DNA of 33,640 bases. Origin: JABHQR01 sp043812455. GTDB lineage: Archaea > Nanobdellota > Nanobdellia > Woesearchaeales > GW2011-AR9. The stretch lies in assembly GCA_043812455.1 (NCBI GenBank), contig JBDRMB010000035.1:1-33640 (forward strand), written 5' to 3'. Position numbers and translations under genes: made by a program. The notes under the pieces are model-generated. The model was given only the letters and a program-made list of their open reading frames with translations, was not told where the DNA came from and did no database searches. Positions 24,562 to 32,523 of this stretch are shown here, piece by piece (positions within the stretch are counted from its first letter, which is position 1; every line of letters starts with the position of its first letter).

Positions 24562-24918
24562 TTAATCAATTGTCGTCTGCAAACCACGTTTTGGTCTAAT
24601 TTCTTCATGAAAATATTTTTTCAAATCATTAAATTTCTTATAATCTTGGTTTATTTTTCTTAATTCTTTCAAACCTTCTTCAGTAAACCTAATTCTCCTA
24701 TTATGATACTCAACCAACTTTTTCTTCTCCAAGCCTTCGATATTTTTGTACAATGCTCGTTCTTGTTTACTAACCATTCCTGAATCTAAAAGAAGTTCGA
24801 TAAAAGCAATTTTAGAAGTACTTAATTTCAGCGGTTTGTCATTCAAAACTTGGTTTATTGACTGATAAAACTGTCCTAAAGAGAACAAGATTAAGCTTTG
24901 TGGTTTGCTGAGTTTCAA
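24562..24918 (-). CDS. Small winged-helix transcription regulator
   Basis: A 118-residue protein with a central helix-turn-helix and wing: KIAFIELLLDSGMVSKQERALYKNIEGLEKKKLVEYHNRRIRFTEEGLKEL. This pattern of a recognition helix, 'LEKKKLV' and an Arg-rich wing is typical of MarR/PadR-like archaeal regulators. The frame begins with TTG at 24918. A TATA-like TTTTTATATC lies about 25-30 nt upstream on the minus strand, consistent with a leaderless TTG start. It stands alone, convergent with the phosphoglycerate mutase gene and divergent from the PAC2 gene. The target is unknown; the adjacent PAC2 promoter is one candidate. Confidence 0.72.
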   Translation of the reverse strand: MKLSKPQSLILFSLGQFYQSINQVLNDKPLKLSTSKIAFIELLLDSGMVSKQERALYKNIEGLEKKKLVEYHNRRIRFTEEGLKELRKINQDYKKFNDLKKYFHEEIRPKRGLQTTID

Positions 24919-25008
24919 TTTAAACCTATAAAGACATTGAGATATAAAAATATTTATGTAAGAAAATGTAAAGATTAGCTTTATTTTAGAGCATTACAAA
25001 ACAAAAAA

Positions 25009-25058
25009 GTTTAAATAAGCTCAGAATTTGGTACTTTCCATAACAAAAAGAAGGTGAT
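25009..25058 (+). promoter_or_regulatory. Promoter and Shine-Dalgarno site of the PAC2 gene
   Basis: GTTTAAATAAG (25009-25019) is a TATA box. AAGGTGAT (25051-25058) is a good archaeal ribosome binding site six bases before the ATG at 25065. This gene therefore has a leader of about 20-25 nt, unlike its many leaderless neighbours. Confidence 0.6.
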
Positions 25059-25064
25059 ACATAA

Positions 25065-25778
25065 ATGAAACTTATTCTCAAAAAGAAACCGAAAGGCGTA
25101 CGAATCATTGAAGGATTTCCAGGCTTTGGCTTGATTGGAACTATTGCTACTGAATTTTTAATGGAACATCTGCAGACAGAAAAAATAGGTATCATTGAAA
25201 TGGATGAAGTACCTGCAATGGTAGCTATCCATCAAAATAAAATCATTGAACCAATCTCAATACATTACAACAAAAAATATAATTTGGTACTGATCCATGC
25301 AATTAATATTGGCAAAGATTTAGGATGGAAATTGGCAGAAGTTATTGCTGAAATGGCCAAAATATTAGAGGCAAAAGAAATCATCTCACTGGAAGGTGTT
25401 GGTAGTCCAAACACTAGTGAATCACGAGTATTTTATTATTCCAGTGCTGGTACAACCACAAGTAAAAAATTGAAAGGTATTGCAAATCCATTAAACGAAG
25501 GGATTATTGTAGGAGTGACTGGAGCTTTGCTAAGTAAAGATATTTCTACACCAGTTTTAGCACTGTTTGCAGAAGCTAAAAGTAACTTACCTGATAGTAA
25601 AGCAGCTGCAGAAATCATCAGAGCTCTTGATGCTTACGCTGGTCTAGCGATTGATCCAAAACCTTTAGAAAGACAAGCAAAAGATTTCGAAGCAAAATTA
25701 AAGAAGATTGTTGAGAAAGGCAGAGTTGCTGAAGAAATCCAAACCAAGAAAAGTACTGGTTTGAGTTATGTTGGATAA
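25065..25778 (+). CDS. PAC2-family protein (proteasome assembly chaperone-like)
   Basis: A 237-residue cytoplasmic protein of the PAC2 family (PF09754), whose members include archaeal proteasome assembly chaperone homologs. The family signature EGFPGFGLIGTIATEFLMEHL is near the N-terminus (residues ~16-36), followed by PISIHYNKKYNLVLIHA, the ISLEGVGSPN loop (~106-115), a Gly-rich GIIVGVTGALLS strand-turn, and an alpha-helical C-terminus with DSKAAAEIIRALDAYAGL. Length and motif order are normal. The protein is expected to act with the proteasome, but no proteasome gene is nearby. It is convergent with the next gene, whose stop codon is only two bases away. Assignment to the family is firm; the chaperone role is by homology. 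Confidence 0.9.
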   Translation: MKLILKKKPKGVRIIEGFPGFGLIGTIATEFLMEHLQTEKIGIIEMDEVPAMVAIHQNKIIEPISIHYNKKYNLVLIHAINIGKDLGWKLAEVIAEMAKILEAKEIISLEGVGSPNTSESRVFYYSSAGTTTSKKLKGIANPLNEGIIVGVTGALLSKDISTPVLALFAEAKSNLPDSKAAAEIIRALDAYAGLAIDPKPLERQAKDFEAKLKKIVEKGRVAEEIQTKKSTGLSYVG

Positions 25779-25780
25779 TT

Positions 25781-26221
25781 TTAATTGAATACACTAGGCC
25801 TTTTAGGCTCTAATTTTTTTATTTCTTCTTTTAATTCATTTACAGTTTTTCTTACCAATTGCAACTGTGCTAAAATACTACGTTTCGGATGCTTTTTATC
25901 GAGATATTTATACTCTAATTGTAATGTTGCAAGAGTTTCTGTAAATTCATGCTCAACACCCAATTCATTCATAATTTTTTTAACTTTAGAAAACGAGACA
26001 CCAAATCTTTTGAATAACCTTTGTGTTGATTTCAATAATTCTAAGTCGTTAAAATTTCTACCGGCATAACTATTCCATTTATCCTCAATAGAATCAAGAA
26101 CATCAAGTAAATCACCAACCCAAGTATTAAGACTAGACCACTGTCGAAATTCTTCCTCAGAAACTACTCTTTGTGGTACTGGACTTTTCCAAAATTTTAA
26201 ACTTTCAAGCCATTCTAACAT
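25781..26221 (-). CDS. Uncharacterised helical protein
   Basis: A predicted cytoplasmic all-helical protein of 146 residues from the ATG at 26221 (MLEWLESLKFW). The frame can be extended to a TTG at 26233, but a TATA box TTTATATA on the minus strand lies about 22 nt before the ATG, matching the leaderless pattern of neighbouring genes, so the ATG is preferred. The C-terminal half reads as a coiled coil (LEYKYLDKKHPKRSILAQLQ, VRKTVNELKEEIKKLE). No motif or family is recognised and there is no signal peptide. It abuts the PAC2 gene tail to tail. Confidence 0.75.
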   Translation of the reverse strand: MLEWLESLKFWKSPVPQRVVSEEEFRQWSSLNTWVGDLLDVLDSIEDKWNSYAGRNFNDLELLKSTQRLFKRFGVSFSKVKKIMNELGVEHEFTETLATLQLEYKYLDKKHPKRSILAQLQLVRKTVNELKEEIKKLEPKRPSVFN

Positions 26222-26788
26222 AAGATAAAACAATAAATTTAATTATATAAACATTTTGGTATCATTATTGTTATGTTTTTACAATTTGCGATTTTTGAGA
26301 AATGGAGATTGTTGCTATTGATTAAATGTTTTAGAAAAGGATATTTTAATCAAAGACTAAAATGAGAATGCTAGAAATATCTATTTTTGCTAACAAGTTT
26401 TAGAAAATAGATTCTAAGTTTAAATTAAAACTTTTGAAATATAACAGTTTAAACAATGCTTAAATGTTTTAGAAATGAAACTGGGTTTCAACTATTTCTC
26501 TCAGTTTTTACATTTTATGTCAAAAATGCGCAAAAAAAGTGAGGAAAATGACAAAAAAGTTATTTTGCAAAAACTAACAATTGATGAAACTTACAAAAAA
26601 ACAAGAAATCTACTAAAAACATTAAAATTGTCGTAAAAGATTTTATCAAAAAAGCCTGCCAAATTAATCAAAATATACCCTTCGACAATGTTTTTTAGCA
26701 TATTTATGCATAAAAAGCTTCGCATAATGTATATTACCAGTAGTTCTTATAGATAAATATTTAAGCGAAAGAATATTTGTTGGTAAAA
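26222..26788. other. 567-bp AT-rich intergenic region before the HNH gene
   Basis: This space has no long ORF. It contains copies of a TTTTAGAAA motif, including the 16-bp direct repeat TTAAATGTTTTAGAAA at 26322-26337 and 26460-26475 and a partial copy near 26395. It also has a dyad TGAAACTGGGTTTCA (26476-26490), a possible 39-codon ORF (26517-26636), a 12-bp palindrome TTTATGCATAAA (26703-26714) and the TATA box of the HNH gene, AAATATTTA (26755-26763), 25 nt before its ATG. Confidence 0.6.
26517..26636 (+). CDS. Possible 39-residue basic small ORF
   Basis: ATG at 26517 opens a frame reading MSKMRKKSEENDKKVILQKL... and ending at TAA 26634-26636. The product would be highly basic and helical. 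There is no clear TATA box at the usual distance and no Shine-Dalgarno site, so it may be a chance frame in A-rich DNA. Confidence 0.25.
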   Translation: MSKMRKKSEENDKKVILQKLTIDETYKKTRNLLKTLKLS

Positions 26789-27226
26789 ATGGAAAAAGAG
26801 TGTGTAAAATGTGGCAAACTAGATGAAAAACATGCCAAAGGTTTGTGTTACAAGTGTTACAGAAAGCAGTGGAAACCAAAAAAAGTTCTTTGTAAAAATT
26901 GTAAGCAAATAAAAGAACACCATGCCAAAGGAATGTGTAAATTATGCGTTACTAAATTATTTCATTATGATCACATAAAATCGTATAATGTTCGGAAGTA
27001 TCACAACATTTCTCTTGAATTATATAAAAAAATAGCTACAGAGTGTATAATCTGTGGTTTTAACAAGATTATAGAATTACATCATCTTGATGATAATAGA
27101 GACAACAATTCACCAAATAACCTTATTCCATTATGCCCAAACCACCATAAAATGCTACACCACCAAGATTATTCTGAAAAGACTAAGTCAGAAATTAAAA
27201 AAATATTACAAAAACGTAACGTATAA
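26789..27226 (+). CDS. HNH endonuclease with two N-terminal zinc knuckles
   Basis: A 145-residue predicted nuclease. Two similar zinc-binding units occupy the N-terminus: Cys5/Cys8/Cys20/Cys23 and Cys35/Cys38/Cys50/Cys53, each carrying the text HAKGxCxxC. The C-terminal HNH domain has CIIC (86-89), IELHHLDDN (His98/His99), NNLIPLCPNHHKMLHH (Asn111, Cys116, His119-120). The frame can start at TTG 26777, but the ATG at 26789 sits 25 nt from a TATA box and is preferred. HNH proteins of this size are often free-standing homing endonucleases or parts of restriction and mobile elements. No methyltransferase, intron or integrase lies adjacent. The repeat-rich flanks suggest a mobile or selfish gene; that is inference. 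Confidence 0.88.
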   Translation: MEKECVKCGKLDEKHAKGLCYKCYRKQWKPKKVLCKNCKQIKEHHAKGMCKLCVTKLFHYDHIKSYNVRKYHNISLELYKKIATECIICGFNKIIELHHLDDNRDNNSPNNLIPLCPNHHKMLHHQDYSEKTKSEIKKILQKRNV

Positions 27227-27421
27227 CTTTATTCTAAAACTTTTAATCACAACCTAAACTTTTCAGCACAGATTTGCCAAGAAGCTAGAAAAAACTTTCG
27301 ATTTTTAACTAAAAGTTTTAGCACAAAAAGATTTAAGCAAAGGTTAAATATTTCAGAATTAAAAAAAACACCAAAACTTTCAGAAATTTTAATTTTAAAA
27401 AATAATAAAAAAATGAAATAA

Positions 27422-28204
27422 TCAATTATTATCTGTCAGGAAAAATTCCATCTCAGAATCATCTACTCTGTTAAAGATAGCGTCAGCAAATACTGCAATT
27501 ATTTCACCATCCTCTTCAACCTGTAATGGAACTCCGTAGAAATTTTCTATCCAAAAGACATATTCACCGCCGTTAATATCAGCTACTGTAGCATCCCGAT
27601 TGAACAATTTACGTTCTTCAGTTTTCTCTGCAGTATCAATTTTATCTAACCAGAATATAGGATTCATAACATAATATTTATCAATGCTGACTTCACCTTT
27701 TTCACCAGTTTCTTCACAATATTTTACACTTGCACAATAACTGATTGCAGTTCTGTCACCCCAATCAATGATTACAGTATCCATATCAAGAGTATGTAAA
27801 ATATTGGTCTCATCTGGCAAGATAATTTTCATCATATCGCCTTTCAGATAGATTTCATACATGCCAGAATCTACAGCACTTTCAGCACGATAATTATAAC
27901 TAATACTTGTTAATTTGTTGTTGTTATCTAACAGATTTTGAACATCATCATCTATTGCAAATTCTGGTTGGGATACAACTACTTTAACTTCTTCGTCTTT
28001 ATCCTCATCCTTAACAACTGTATCTTCTAATTCATCATTTAAATCTTCTAATTGATTTTCAAGATCCTCAAGTGCGTCTTCATATTCTTGAATGTCTTCT
28101 TGTGTTTGTGTTGGAAACTGTGGTACAAAAAAACAACCACTTACCAAGCCAACAATTATTAACATAATTGCTATAAAAATAAGATTAATTTTTAGATTTC
28201 CCAT
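27422..28204 (-). CDS. Lipoprotein with coiled-coil stalk
   Basis: A 260-residue exported lipoprotein. Residues 5-22 are hydrophobic and the lipobox VSGC places the lipidated Cys at position 24. An acidic coiled coil follows (~35-65, YEDALEDLENQLEDLNDELED), then a linker and a ~165-residue beta-rich domain (ISYNYRAESAV, MYEIYLKGDMMKIILPDE, AISYCASVKYCEETG) whose general layout resembles LolA/LppX-type lipoprotein folds; that resemblance is weak. The two Cys of CASVKYC may form a disulfide. The start codon is preceded by GGGGG nine bases upstream, a usable ribosome binding site. It is divergent from the glycosyltransferase gene. Function is unknown. Confidence 0.85.
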   Translation of the reverse strand: MGNLKINLIFIAIMLIIVGLVSGCFFVPQFPTQTQEDIQEYEDALEDLENQLEDLNDELEDTVVKDEDKDEEVKVVVSQPEFAIDDDVQNLLDNNNKLTSISYNYRAESAVDSGMYEIYLKGDMMKIILPDETNILHTLDMDTVIIDWGDRTAISYCASVKYCEETGEKGEVSIDKYYVMNPIFWLDKIDTAEKTEERKLFNRDATVADINGGEYVFWIENFYGVPLQVEEDGEIIAVFADAIFNRVDDSEMEFFLTDNN

Positions 28205-28310
28205 TAGTAAAACCCCCTATAATCTATAAGAGATAGTAATAACCATTATCTTATAAAATTATCGATTGAATACCACAAATGTTTTAAGGAGCTAAATAAG
28301 CGTTAGGAGT
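28205..28310. promoter_or_regulatory. Shared divergent promoter region of lipoprotein and glycosyltransferase genes
   Basis: CTTATAAAATT (28250-28260) can serve as a TATA box in both directions. The minus-strand leader carries GGGGG before the lipoprotein ATG. The plus-strand leader carries TTAAGGAG and GTTAGGAG before the ATG at 28311. Both genes therefore appear to have leaders with ribosome binding sites. Confidence 0.5.
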
Positions 28311-29417
28311 ATGTCAATCTTTTACTTGTTTTTAGCAATCATGATTTTTGTGAGTTTGATAGCCTATTATAACTTCTTAACAGCACCTAGATTAAAGAAA
28401 AGGACATTAAATGTAAATAAAGAAGAATTGCCATTCATTTCAATCTTAATTCCTGCCAGAAATGAAGAAGACGGAATTTCTAAATGTCTTGCCTCTATAA
28501 TACATCAAAATTATCCAAACTATGAAGTTATTGTCTGTGATGACAATTCAGATGATAAAACTGCAGATATAATCAAAAAATATATGCGCAGATCTGATAA
28601 ATTAAAGATGATTTCTGGAAAACCATTACCAGATGATTGGACCGGAAAAAATTGGGCCTGCCAACAGTTAGGTTTAGAAGCTAAAGGTGACCAGTTCTTA
28701 TTTTTAGATGCCGATGTAACATTACGACCAGAAACTTTAACCTCAGCATTAGCTTTAATGCAGAAGAAAGACGTTCAAATGTTAAGTTGTTTCCCGAGAC
28801 AAAAATTAGGTGGTTTAGGAGAATGGTTAGTTGTTCCTTTGATTGATTGGCTTACTTTATCATTTATCCCATTTGATTTAGTTTATCGATTGAAAACAAC
28901 ACATTTCAGTGTTGCGATTGGTCAATTTATTCTGATAAAGAAAGAAACATATCTAGAGATGGGCAGACATAAGGCTATCAGGAAGATTGTTGTAGAGGAC
29001 ATGGAAATGGCCAAGAAAGTAAAAGAATTAGGTCATAAGATATTACCCTGTAAAAGTACTGGATTAGTTGAATGTCGAATGTATAGTGGTTTGAGAGAAT
29101 CAGTTAATGGAATGGCACGTTCAACTTATAATGGTGCCAGTATTAGACCAGTCATTTATGTATTATATTTACTTGGCCTGTTTACTTTATTTGTTGTACC
29201 TTTCATTCTAGCATTTTTTAACATAATTTACATTTTTGTTTATGTGCCTTTAATATTTCAACGTGCGTTAAGTTCTGTGTTATCAAGGCAAAATGTTATT
29301 GTTAATTTGATCCTGTTCCCAGCACACATCATTTTCTTTATCATTGTAGCATTTTACTCTTTACATATTACTCTGGGCAAGAAGATTGTCTGGAAAGGCA
29401 GAAGGATTAAGTTTTGA
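28311..29417 (+). CDS. Membrane-bound family 2 glycosyltransferase
   Basis: A 368-residue GT-A fold glycosyltransferase that should transfer a sugar from a nucleotide donor to a lipid or polyisoprenoid-type acceptor at the cytoplasmic membrane face. An N-terminal helix (residues 1-20) precedes the catalytic domain: SILIPARNEEDG (44-55), VIVCDDNSDDKT (74-85), FLDADVT with the DxD-like metal site (131-137) and VVEDMEMAKK with the catalytic-base region (~225). A long loop contains KPLPDDWTGKNWACQQ, a feature of the carotenoid/hopanoid-type GT2 subgroup. Two or three C-terminal membrane helices follow (from ~285). No acceptor can be named. It may contribute to glycolipid or surface glycan synthesis, in keeping with the many glycosylation sites in the surface proteins here, but that link is inference. 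Confidence 0.9.
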   Translation: MSIFYLFLAIMIFVSLIAYYNFLTAPRLKKRTLNVNKEELPFISILIPARNEEDGISKCLASIIHQNYPNYEVIVCDDNSDDKTADIIKKYMRRSDKLKMISGKPLPDDWTGKNWACQQLGLEAKGDQFLFLDADVTLRPETLTSALALMQKKDVQMLSCFPRQKLGGLGEWLVVPLIDWLTLSFIPFDLVYRLKTTHFSVAIGQFILIKKETYLEMGRHKAIRKIVVEDMEMAKKVKELGHKILPCKSTGLVECRMYSGLRESVNGMARSTYNGASIRPVIYVLYLLGLFTLFVVPFILAFFNIIYIFVYVPLIFQRALSSVLSRQNVIVNLILFPAHIIFFIIVAFYSLHITLGKKIVWKGRRIKF

Positions 29418-29489
29418 ATGTTTTTTTAATTACCAGAAGTAATTTAAAGGAGTCTGTTTTCTATTTTTGCAAGGGGGAGTAACTAAAAT

Positions 29490-30227
29490 ATGAACTTAGG
29501 ATTAGCAAGTGGTAATTTGTACAAATTATTTTTTCCAAAGGACCAGAACAAAATAATTGAGTTTTTTCTAACCTTGTGTAAAAAGTATAATTTTAATTCT
29601 TACGAATTGACATACTCATGTGAAGATGAACTAGAAATTGATCTTAATGATAAGTCAATAAAATTTTTAAAGGCACTAGAATGCGTTTCAATTCATTATC
29701 CATTTCATGATATAATAGAAGATAATGAACAAACACGGAGAATATTTAAAAAAATAAACCAAATATATCACGAAACCGATTCAAAACTAATTGTTACTCA
29801 TCCAGAACAAGTAAAAAACTGGGATTTTGTTAAAAATCTGGAAAAAGAATTTGACGTTAAAATTGTTACAGAACTACAAATTCCATCTAAATTTCATCTT
29901 GATGGTTTTGATAAATTATTATCTAAGGTTGATGTACGGTTTGTTTTTGATATAGGTCACGCAGAATTTCATGATTTTGAATTACTAAAAGTTTTTTTTG
30001 ATAAATATTCAAACAGAATTTGTGAAGTGCACTTAAATAAGGTGTTTGACAATAAAGCCCACTCACATTTTTTTATGCATGGTGCTTCTAAAACTCTAGA
30101 ACTTGTAAAAAATCTTGACGTTCCTATGATAATAGAAGAAGCGTTTGATCCTGATAAGATTGAAGATATAGAAAAAGAAATAAAATATTTACTTAATTAT
30201 TTTCTTAACCCTGACGGTAATATGTAA
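29490..30227 (+). CDS. TIM-barrel protein of the sugar phosphate isomerase/epimerase family
   Basis: A 245-residue cytoplasmic protein with the AP endonuclease 2/xylose isomerase-like TIM-barrel pattern. It has NFNSYELTYSCEDE early, SIHYPFHD (~70), LIVTHPEQ (~105), KIVTELQIP, FVFDIGHAEFHDFELL (~150-165), CEVHLNKVFDN and IIEEAFD near the end. The Glu, Asp-x-Gly-His, His and Glu at strand ends match the metal-binding positions of this superfamily. The substrate cannot be told: isomerase, epimerase or endonuclease IV-like activity are all possible, and the length is shorter than typical Nfo (about 280). GGGGGAG lies 13 bases before the ATG. It ends inside the last 31 bases of the convergent nucleotidyltransferase gene. 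Confidence 0.8.
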   Translation: MNLGLASGNLYKLFFPKDQNKIIEFFLTLCKKYNFNSYELTYSCEDELEIDLNDKSIKFLKALECVSIHYPFHDIIEDNEQTRRIFKKINQIYHETDSKLIVTHPEQVKNWDFVKNLEKEFDVKIVTELQIPSKFHLDGFDKLLSKVDVRFVFDIGHAEFHDFELLKVFFDKYSNRICEVHLNKVFDNKAHSHFFMHGASKTLELVKNLDVPMIIEEAFDPDKIEDIEKEIKYLLNYFLNPDGNM

Positions 30228-31093
30228 TGATTATCACCTGATAAAATAATATCTCTATCATCAATACGATTACCCTTAATTGTAACCTTATCACCCGCGT
30301 ATGCAAAGCCTCTGTCCATCCATCTAAATGACCAGACGGTAGAACCTTCACATTGATACATTCTTGGCATCATAAGAGCATGAGCATTATCTATGACCAC
30401 ATCTTCAAGTGTTACTTCTACTGATTGTTCAATTGGTTGATAGGGATGTATAGGAATCTCATCTGAAGGACCATAAGAATAAATTAAACTTGCTTCTGTT
30501 CCATTTACATAAAATTTAGCATTCCTTCGCTCAATTATTTTTCTTAAAATTTCTGGATCAATTCCAAATCGTAATGAGTATAATCGTGCTTTTTTTTCAA
30601 ATGCTTTAACTGGGGGATTTGTACCTCTTACCGCTTTAAGAATTTTATCCCAATTCTCAATAACTGATTGATGAGCATTACTTCCATAGACTACAAAATC
30701 CATATCCGAACCAATTTTTTCATAACCCAATAAAAATGATCCAATCATAGAAACTTTAAATCCAGTAATATCAAAAACCTTTTCGGCAATAGTTTTTCTC
30801 TCATCAGTTAACTGCAGTTTACTATGATGCCACTGATTTAAAACTTGAGAAGTTTCTACTTGATAAACATCACCTCCCAAATCTTCACGATATAATGCCT
30901 CTGTTAATTGAGGTAATTGTTCACCATTAGTTTTAAACTTTCTAAACCTTAAACCATCAACAACCCTATTACCACAATCATTTCTTAAAAGAATAGGCAA
31001 TCCTAACTTTGTACCAACTGAAGAAAATGTTGCTCTTTGAATAAAAACACCTTCAGTAGTTCTAAAATAGTCATATAATTCGGTCTCAGCCAC
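30197..31093 (-). CDS. Predicted nucleotidyltransferase (polymerase beta superfamily, COG1665-like)
   Basis: A 298-residue cytoplasmic protein. The nucleotidyltransferase signature GSFLLGYEKIGSDMDF is at residues 118-133, with Gly118-Ser119 and metal-binding Asp130 and Asp132. Further conserved-looking segments are KKARLYSLRFGI (~185) and MDRGFAYAGDKVTIKGNRI near the C-terminus, a beta-rich tail. This layout resembles a family of archaeal 'predicted nucleotidyltransferases' of unknown substrate. The start is GTG at 31093. A TATA box TTATTAAATAG (31115-31125 on the minus strand) ends 22 nt before it, so the mRNA should be leaderless. The 3' end overlaps the TIM-barrel gene by 31 bp tail to tail. 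Substrate not predictable. Confidence 0.82.
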   Translation of the reverse strand: MAETELYDYFRTTEGVFIQRATFSSVGTKLGLPILLRNDCGNRVVDGLRFRKFKTNGEQLPQLTEALYREDLGGDVYQVETSQVLNQWHHSKLQLTDERKTIAEKVFDITGFKVSMIGSFLLGYEKIGSDMDFVVYGSNAHQSVIENWDKILKAVRGTNPPVKAFEKKARLYSLRFGIDPEILRKIIERRNAKFYVNGTEASLIYSYGPSDEIPIHPYQPIEQSVEVTLEDVVIDNAHALMMPRMYQCEGSTVWSFRWMDRGFAYAGDKVTIKGNRIDDRDIILSGDNHYILPSGLRK

Positions 31094-31114
31094 ACCTTAT
31101 TTTTAGAATTAAAA

Positions 31115-31190
31115 CTATTTAATAATTATTGTTCCAGAAAATAACTTAATTATACGAACTTTTATTAACTAGTTCTGCATTCTCAATGCA
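31115..31190. promoter_or_regulatory. Divergent promoters; dyad before the XerA gene
   Basis: Minus strand: TATA box at 31115-31125 for the nucleotidyltransferase. Plus strand: TATA box ACTTTTATTA (31158-31167) for XerA. A perfect dyad TGCATT-CTC-AATGCA (31176-31190) covers the expected XerA transcription start and is followed by AGAGG and the ATG. The dyad could be an operator or a short hairpin that modulates XerA expression. Confidence 0.5.
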
Positions 31191-31195
31191 AGAGG

Positions 31196-32008
31196 ATGGT
31201 AGACTTAACAGAACTGGAAACAGAACTAAGCCTAAGAGGCATGTCTGAAAGTACACAAAAAGCATACTTGCGTTTCAATCATGAATTTCTTAGCTTTATC
31301 GAAAAAGAAAAATTAGATGTTAATCGTGATGATATTAAGAAATTTCTAGCAGCAATGATCAACAAAAAAACAGCACCAAGGACAATTAACTTAGCAAGAT
31401 CAGCATTATTATTTCACTATAATGAAGTTCTTGAAAAAGGCATTGTTGGTGTTAAAGTACCAAAAATACAACGTAGTCTACCAGTCTATCTAACAAAAGA
31501 AGAAATTACTTCTTTAATCAACAACGCAACTGGCAAAAAAAGTAAATTAATTGTCAAATTTTTATACAGTTCAGGCTTACGAGTTTCAGAAATTTGTTCT
31601 CTAAAAGTTGAAGATTTACAATTAAGAGATAACAAAGGTTTTGTTAGAAGAGGTAAAGGTGGTAAGGACAGATTATTTTTCATATCCAAAAACTTAACAG
31701 AAGACCTTTACAAATACCTTGACGGTAGAAAAACTGGATTTCTATTTCAAAACCATTCCAACAACCAATTATCGTCGAGAAATGTACAAAAGATAGTCTC
31801 TCTGGCAGGGAAAAAAGCTGGAATTAACAAACAAGTAACACCACACAAACTCAGACACTCGTTTGCCACACATTTGCACGATTCTGGAACTTCTATAAGA
31901 ACAATCCAAGAACTTTTAGGACATTCCAATTTACAGACGACAGAGATCTATACGCACGTTTCTCAGAAAAGATTAAAAGAAGTGAAAAATCCTTTAGATG
32001 ATGTTTGA
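31196..32008 (+). CDS. xerA: XerA-type tyrosine recombinase
   Basis: A 270-residue tyrosine recombinase that should resolve chromosome dimers at an archaeal dif site, or act as an integrase. The N-terminal SAM-like DNA-binding domain spans ~5-85 (MSESTQKAYLRFNHEFLSF). The catalytic domain carries Arg129 (SSGLRVSE), the beta-hairpin Lys in RRGKGGKDR (154/157), His217 and Arg220 (HKLRHSFATHL), His243 (ELLGHS) and the nucleophile Tyr252 (TEIYTHVS). The compact length and the KNPLDDV end match archaeal XerA rather than longer viral integrases. There is no excisionase and no recognisable attachment site beside it. All active-site residues are present. Confidence 0.93.
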   Translation: MVDLTELETELSLRGMSESTQKAYLRFNHEFLSFIEKEKLDVNRDDIKKFLAAMINKKTAPRTINLARSALLFHYNEVLEKGIVGVKVPKIQRSLPVYLTKEEITSLINNATGKKSKLIVKFLYSSGLRVSEICSLKVEDLQLRDNKGFVRRGKGGKDRLFFISKNLTEDLYKYLDGRKTGFLFQNHSNNQLSSRNVQKIVSLAGKKAGINKQVTPHKLRHSFATHLHDSGTSIRTIQELLGHSNLQTTEIYTHVSQKRLKEVKNPLDDV

Positions 32009-32049
32009 AATTAACAAATAAAATCAATTTGAAAACATAAAAACAAAGC

Positions 32050-32520
32050 TCAAAAAAAGCTGTCCAAAGAAAGATTGATCAAATTCTCTTTTGCTTGTCG
32101 TTCCTTAAACTTCTGTTCCAATTGCACAAAAATCTGCTTGTTAAACATTGAACGAATAATTGGAATTCCCTTTCGAGACAAAGAGGTAATATAATTTTGT
32201 ACTACTTCAAAAGGCACTTTTGCCTTTTCAGCTAATTCCTTCATACTTAATGCCATCTCTTCAGTATAAAGTACTAAGAAGATCTGCTTTTCAACATTAT
32301 CTAATGGTTCGACTTGCTCTTTAGCAGATTCACCTTGAATCAACTGAACTTGATCCAATCGAGAATTCAATTTATCAATCTTAACTTCCATCTCTTGTAG
32401 ATAATCAAAAAGTGCTTGAATTTCAGAACTGTTCTCATTAATAGCGGAAAGATGTTCCTCTAGGTTTGTCCGAACTTCCTCAAAGTTAGTTTTTATTTTG
32501 CTATTCATAGCTAATACCAT
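32050..32520 (-). CDS. Coiled-coil winged-helix regulator
   Basis: A 156-residue predicted DNA-binding protein. The N-terminal ~70 residues form a coiled coil (VRTNLEEHLSAI, YLQEMEVKIDKLNSRLDQVQ) that probably mediates dimerisation. Residues ~78-140 form a winged helix: EKQIFLVLYTEEMALSMKELAEKAKVPFEVVQNYITSLSRKGIPIIRSMFNKQIFVQL, with recognition helix FEVVQNYITSLSRKG and wing RSMFNKQIFV. The frame begins at ATG 32520; a second Met at codon 5 (32508) is an alternative. The TATA box on the minus strand (TATTTAAAT, about 32590-32598) predicts a leader of about 50 nt with hairpins. It is convergent with XerA. The target is unknown. Confidence 0.8.
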   Translation of the reverse strand: MVLAMNSKIKTNFEEVRTNLEEHLSAINENSSEIQALFDYLQEMEVKIDKLNSRLDQVQLIQGESAKEQVEPLDNVEKQIFLVLYTEEMALSMKELAEKAKVPFEVVQNYITSLSRKGIPIIRSMFNKQIFVQLEQKFKERQAKENLINLSLDSFF

Positions 32521-32523
32521 CTG

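Larger units (their letters stand above)
26322..27387. repeat. Dispersed short repeat family flanking the HNH gene
   Basis: Related sequences of the type AA(A/T)(G/C)TTTT(A/C)AG(A/C)A occur on both sides of the HNH gene. Upstream copies lie at about 26326, 26395 and 26464; downstream copies at 27256-27269 (AAACTTTTCAGCAC), 27311-27324 (AAAAGTTTTAGCAC), 27346-27360 and 27373-27387. They are irregularly spaced and degenerate, so this is not a CRISPR array. In such AT-rich DNA some of the resemblance may be chance. Confidence 0.4.

Noticed and set aside
25785..26069. Plus-strand 94-codon frame after the PAC2 gene
   Set aside because: It is opposite the minus-strand helical protein, which has a TATA box and coding-like helical pattern. 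The plus frame is Asn/Ser/Phe-rich shadow sequence.
26322..27387. Repeats around the HNH gene as a CRISPR array
   Set aside because: Copies are short, degenerate, irregularly spaced and separated by a gene. No cas genes are in the window.
31196..32008. XerA as the integrase of a provirus
   Set aside because: No viral structural or replication genes and no att-like repeats were seen next to it. The protein matches compact housekeeping XerA.
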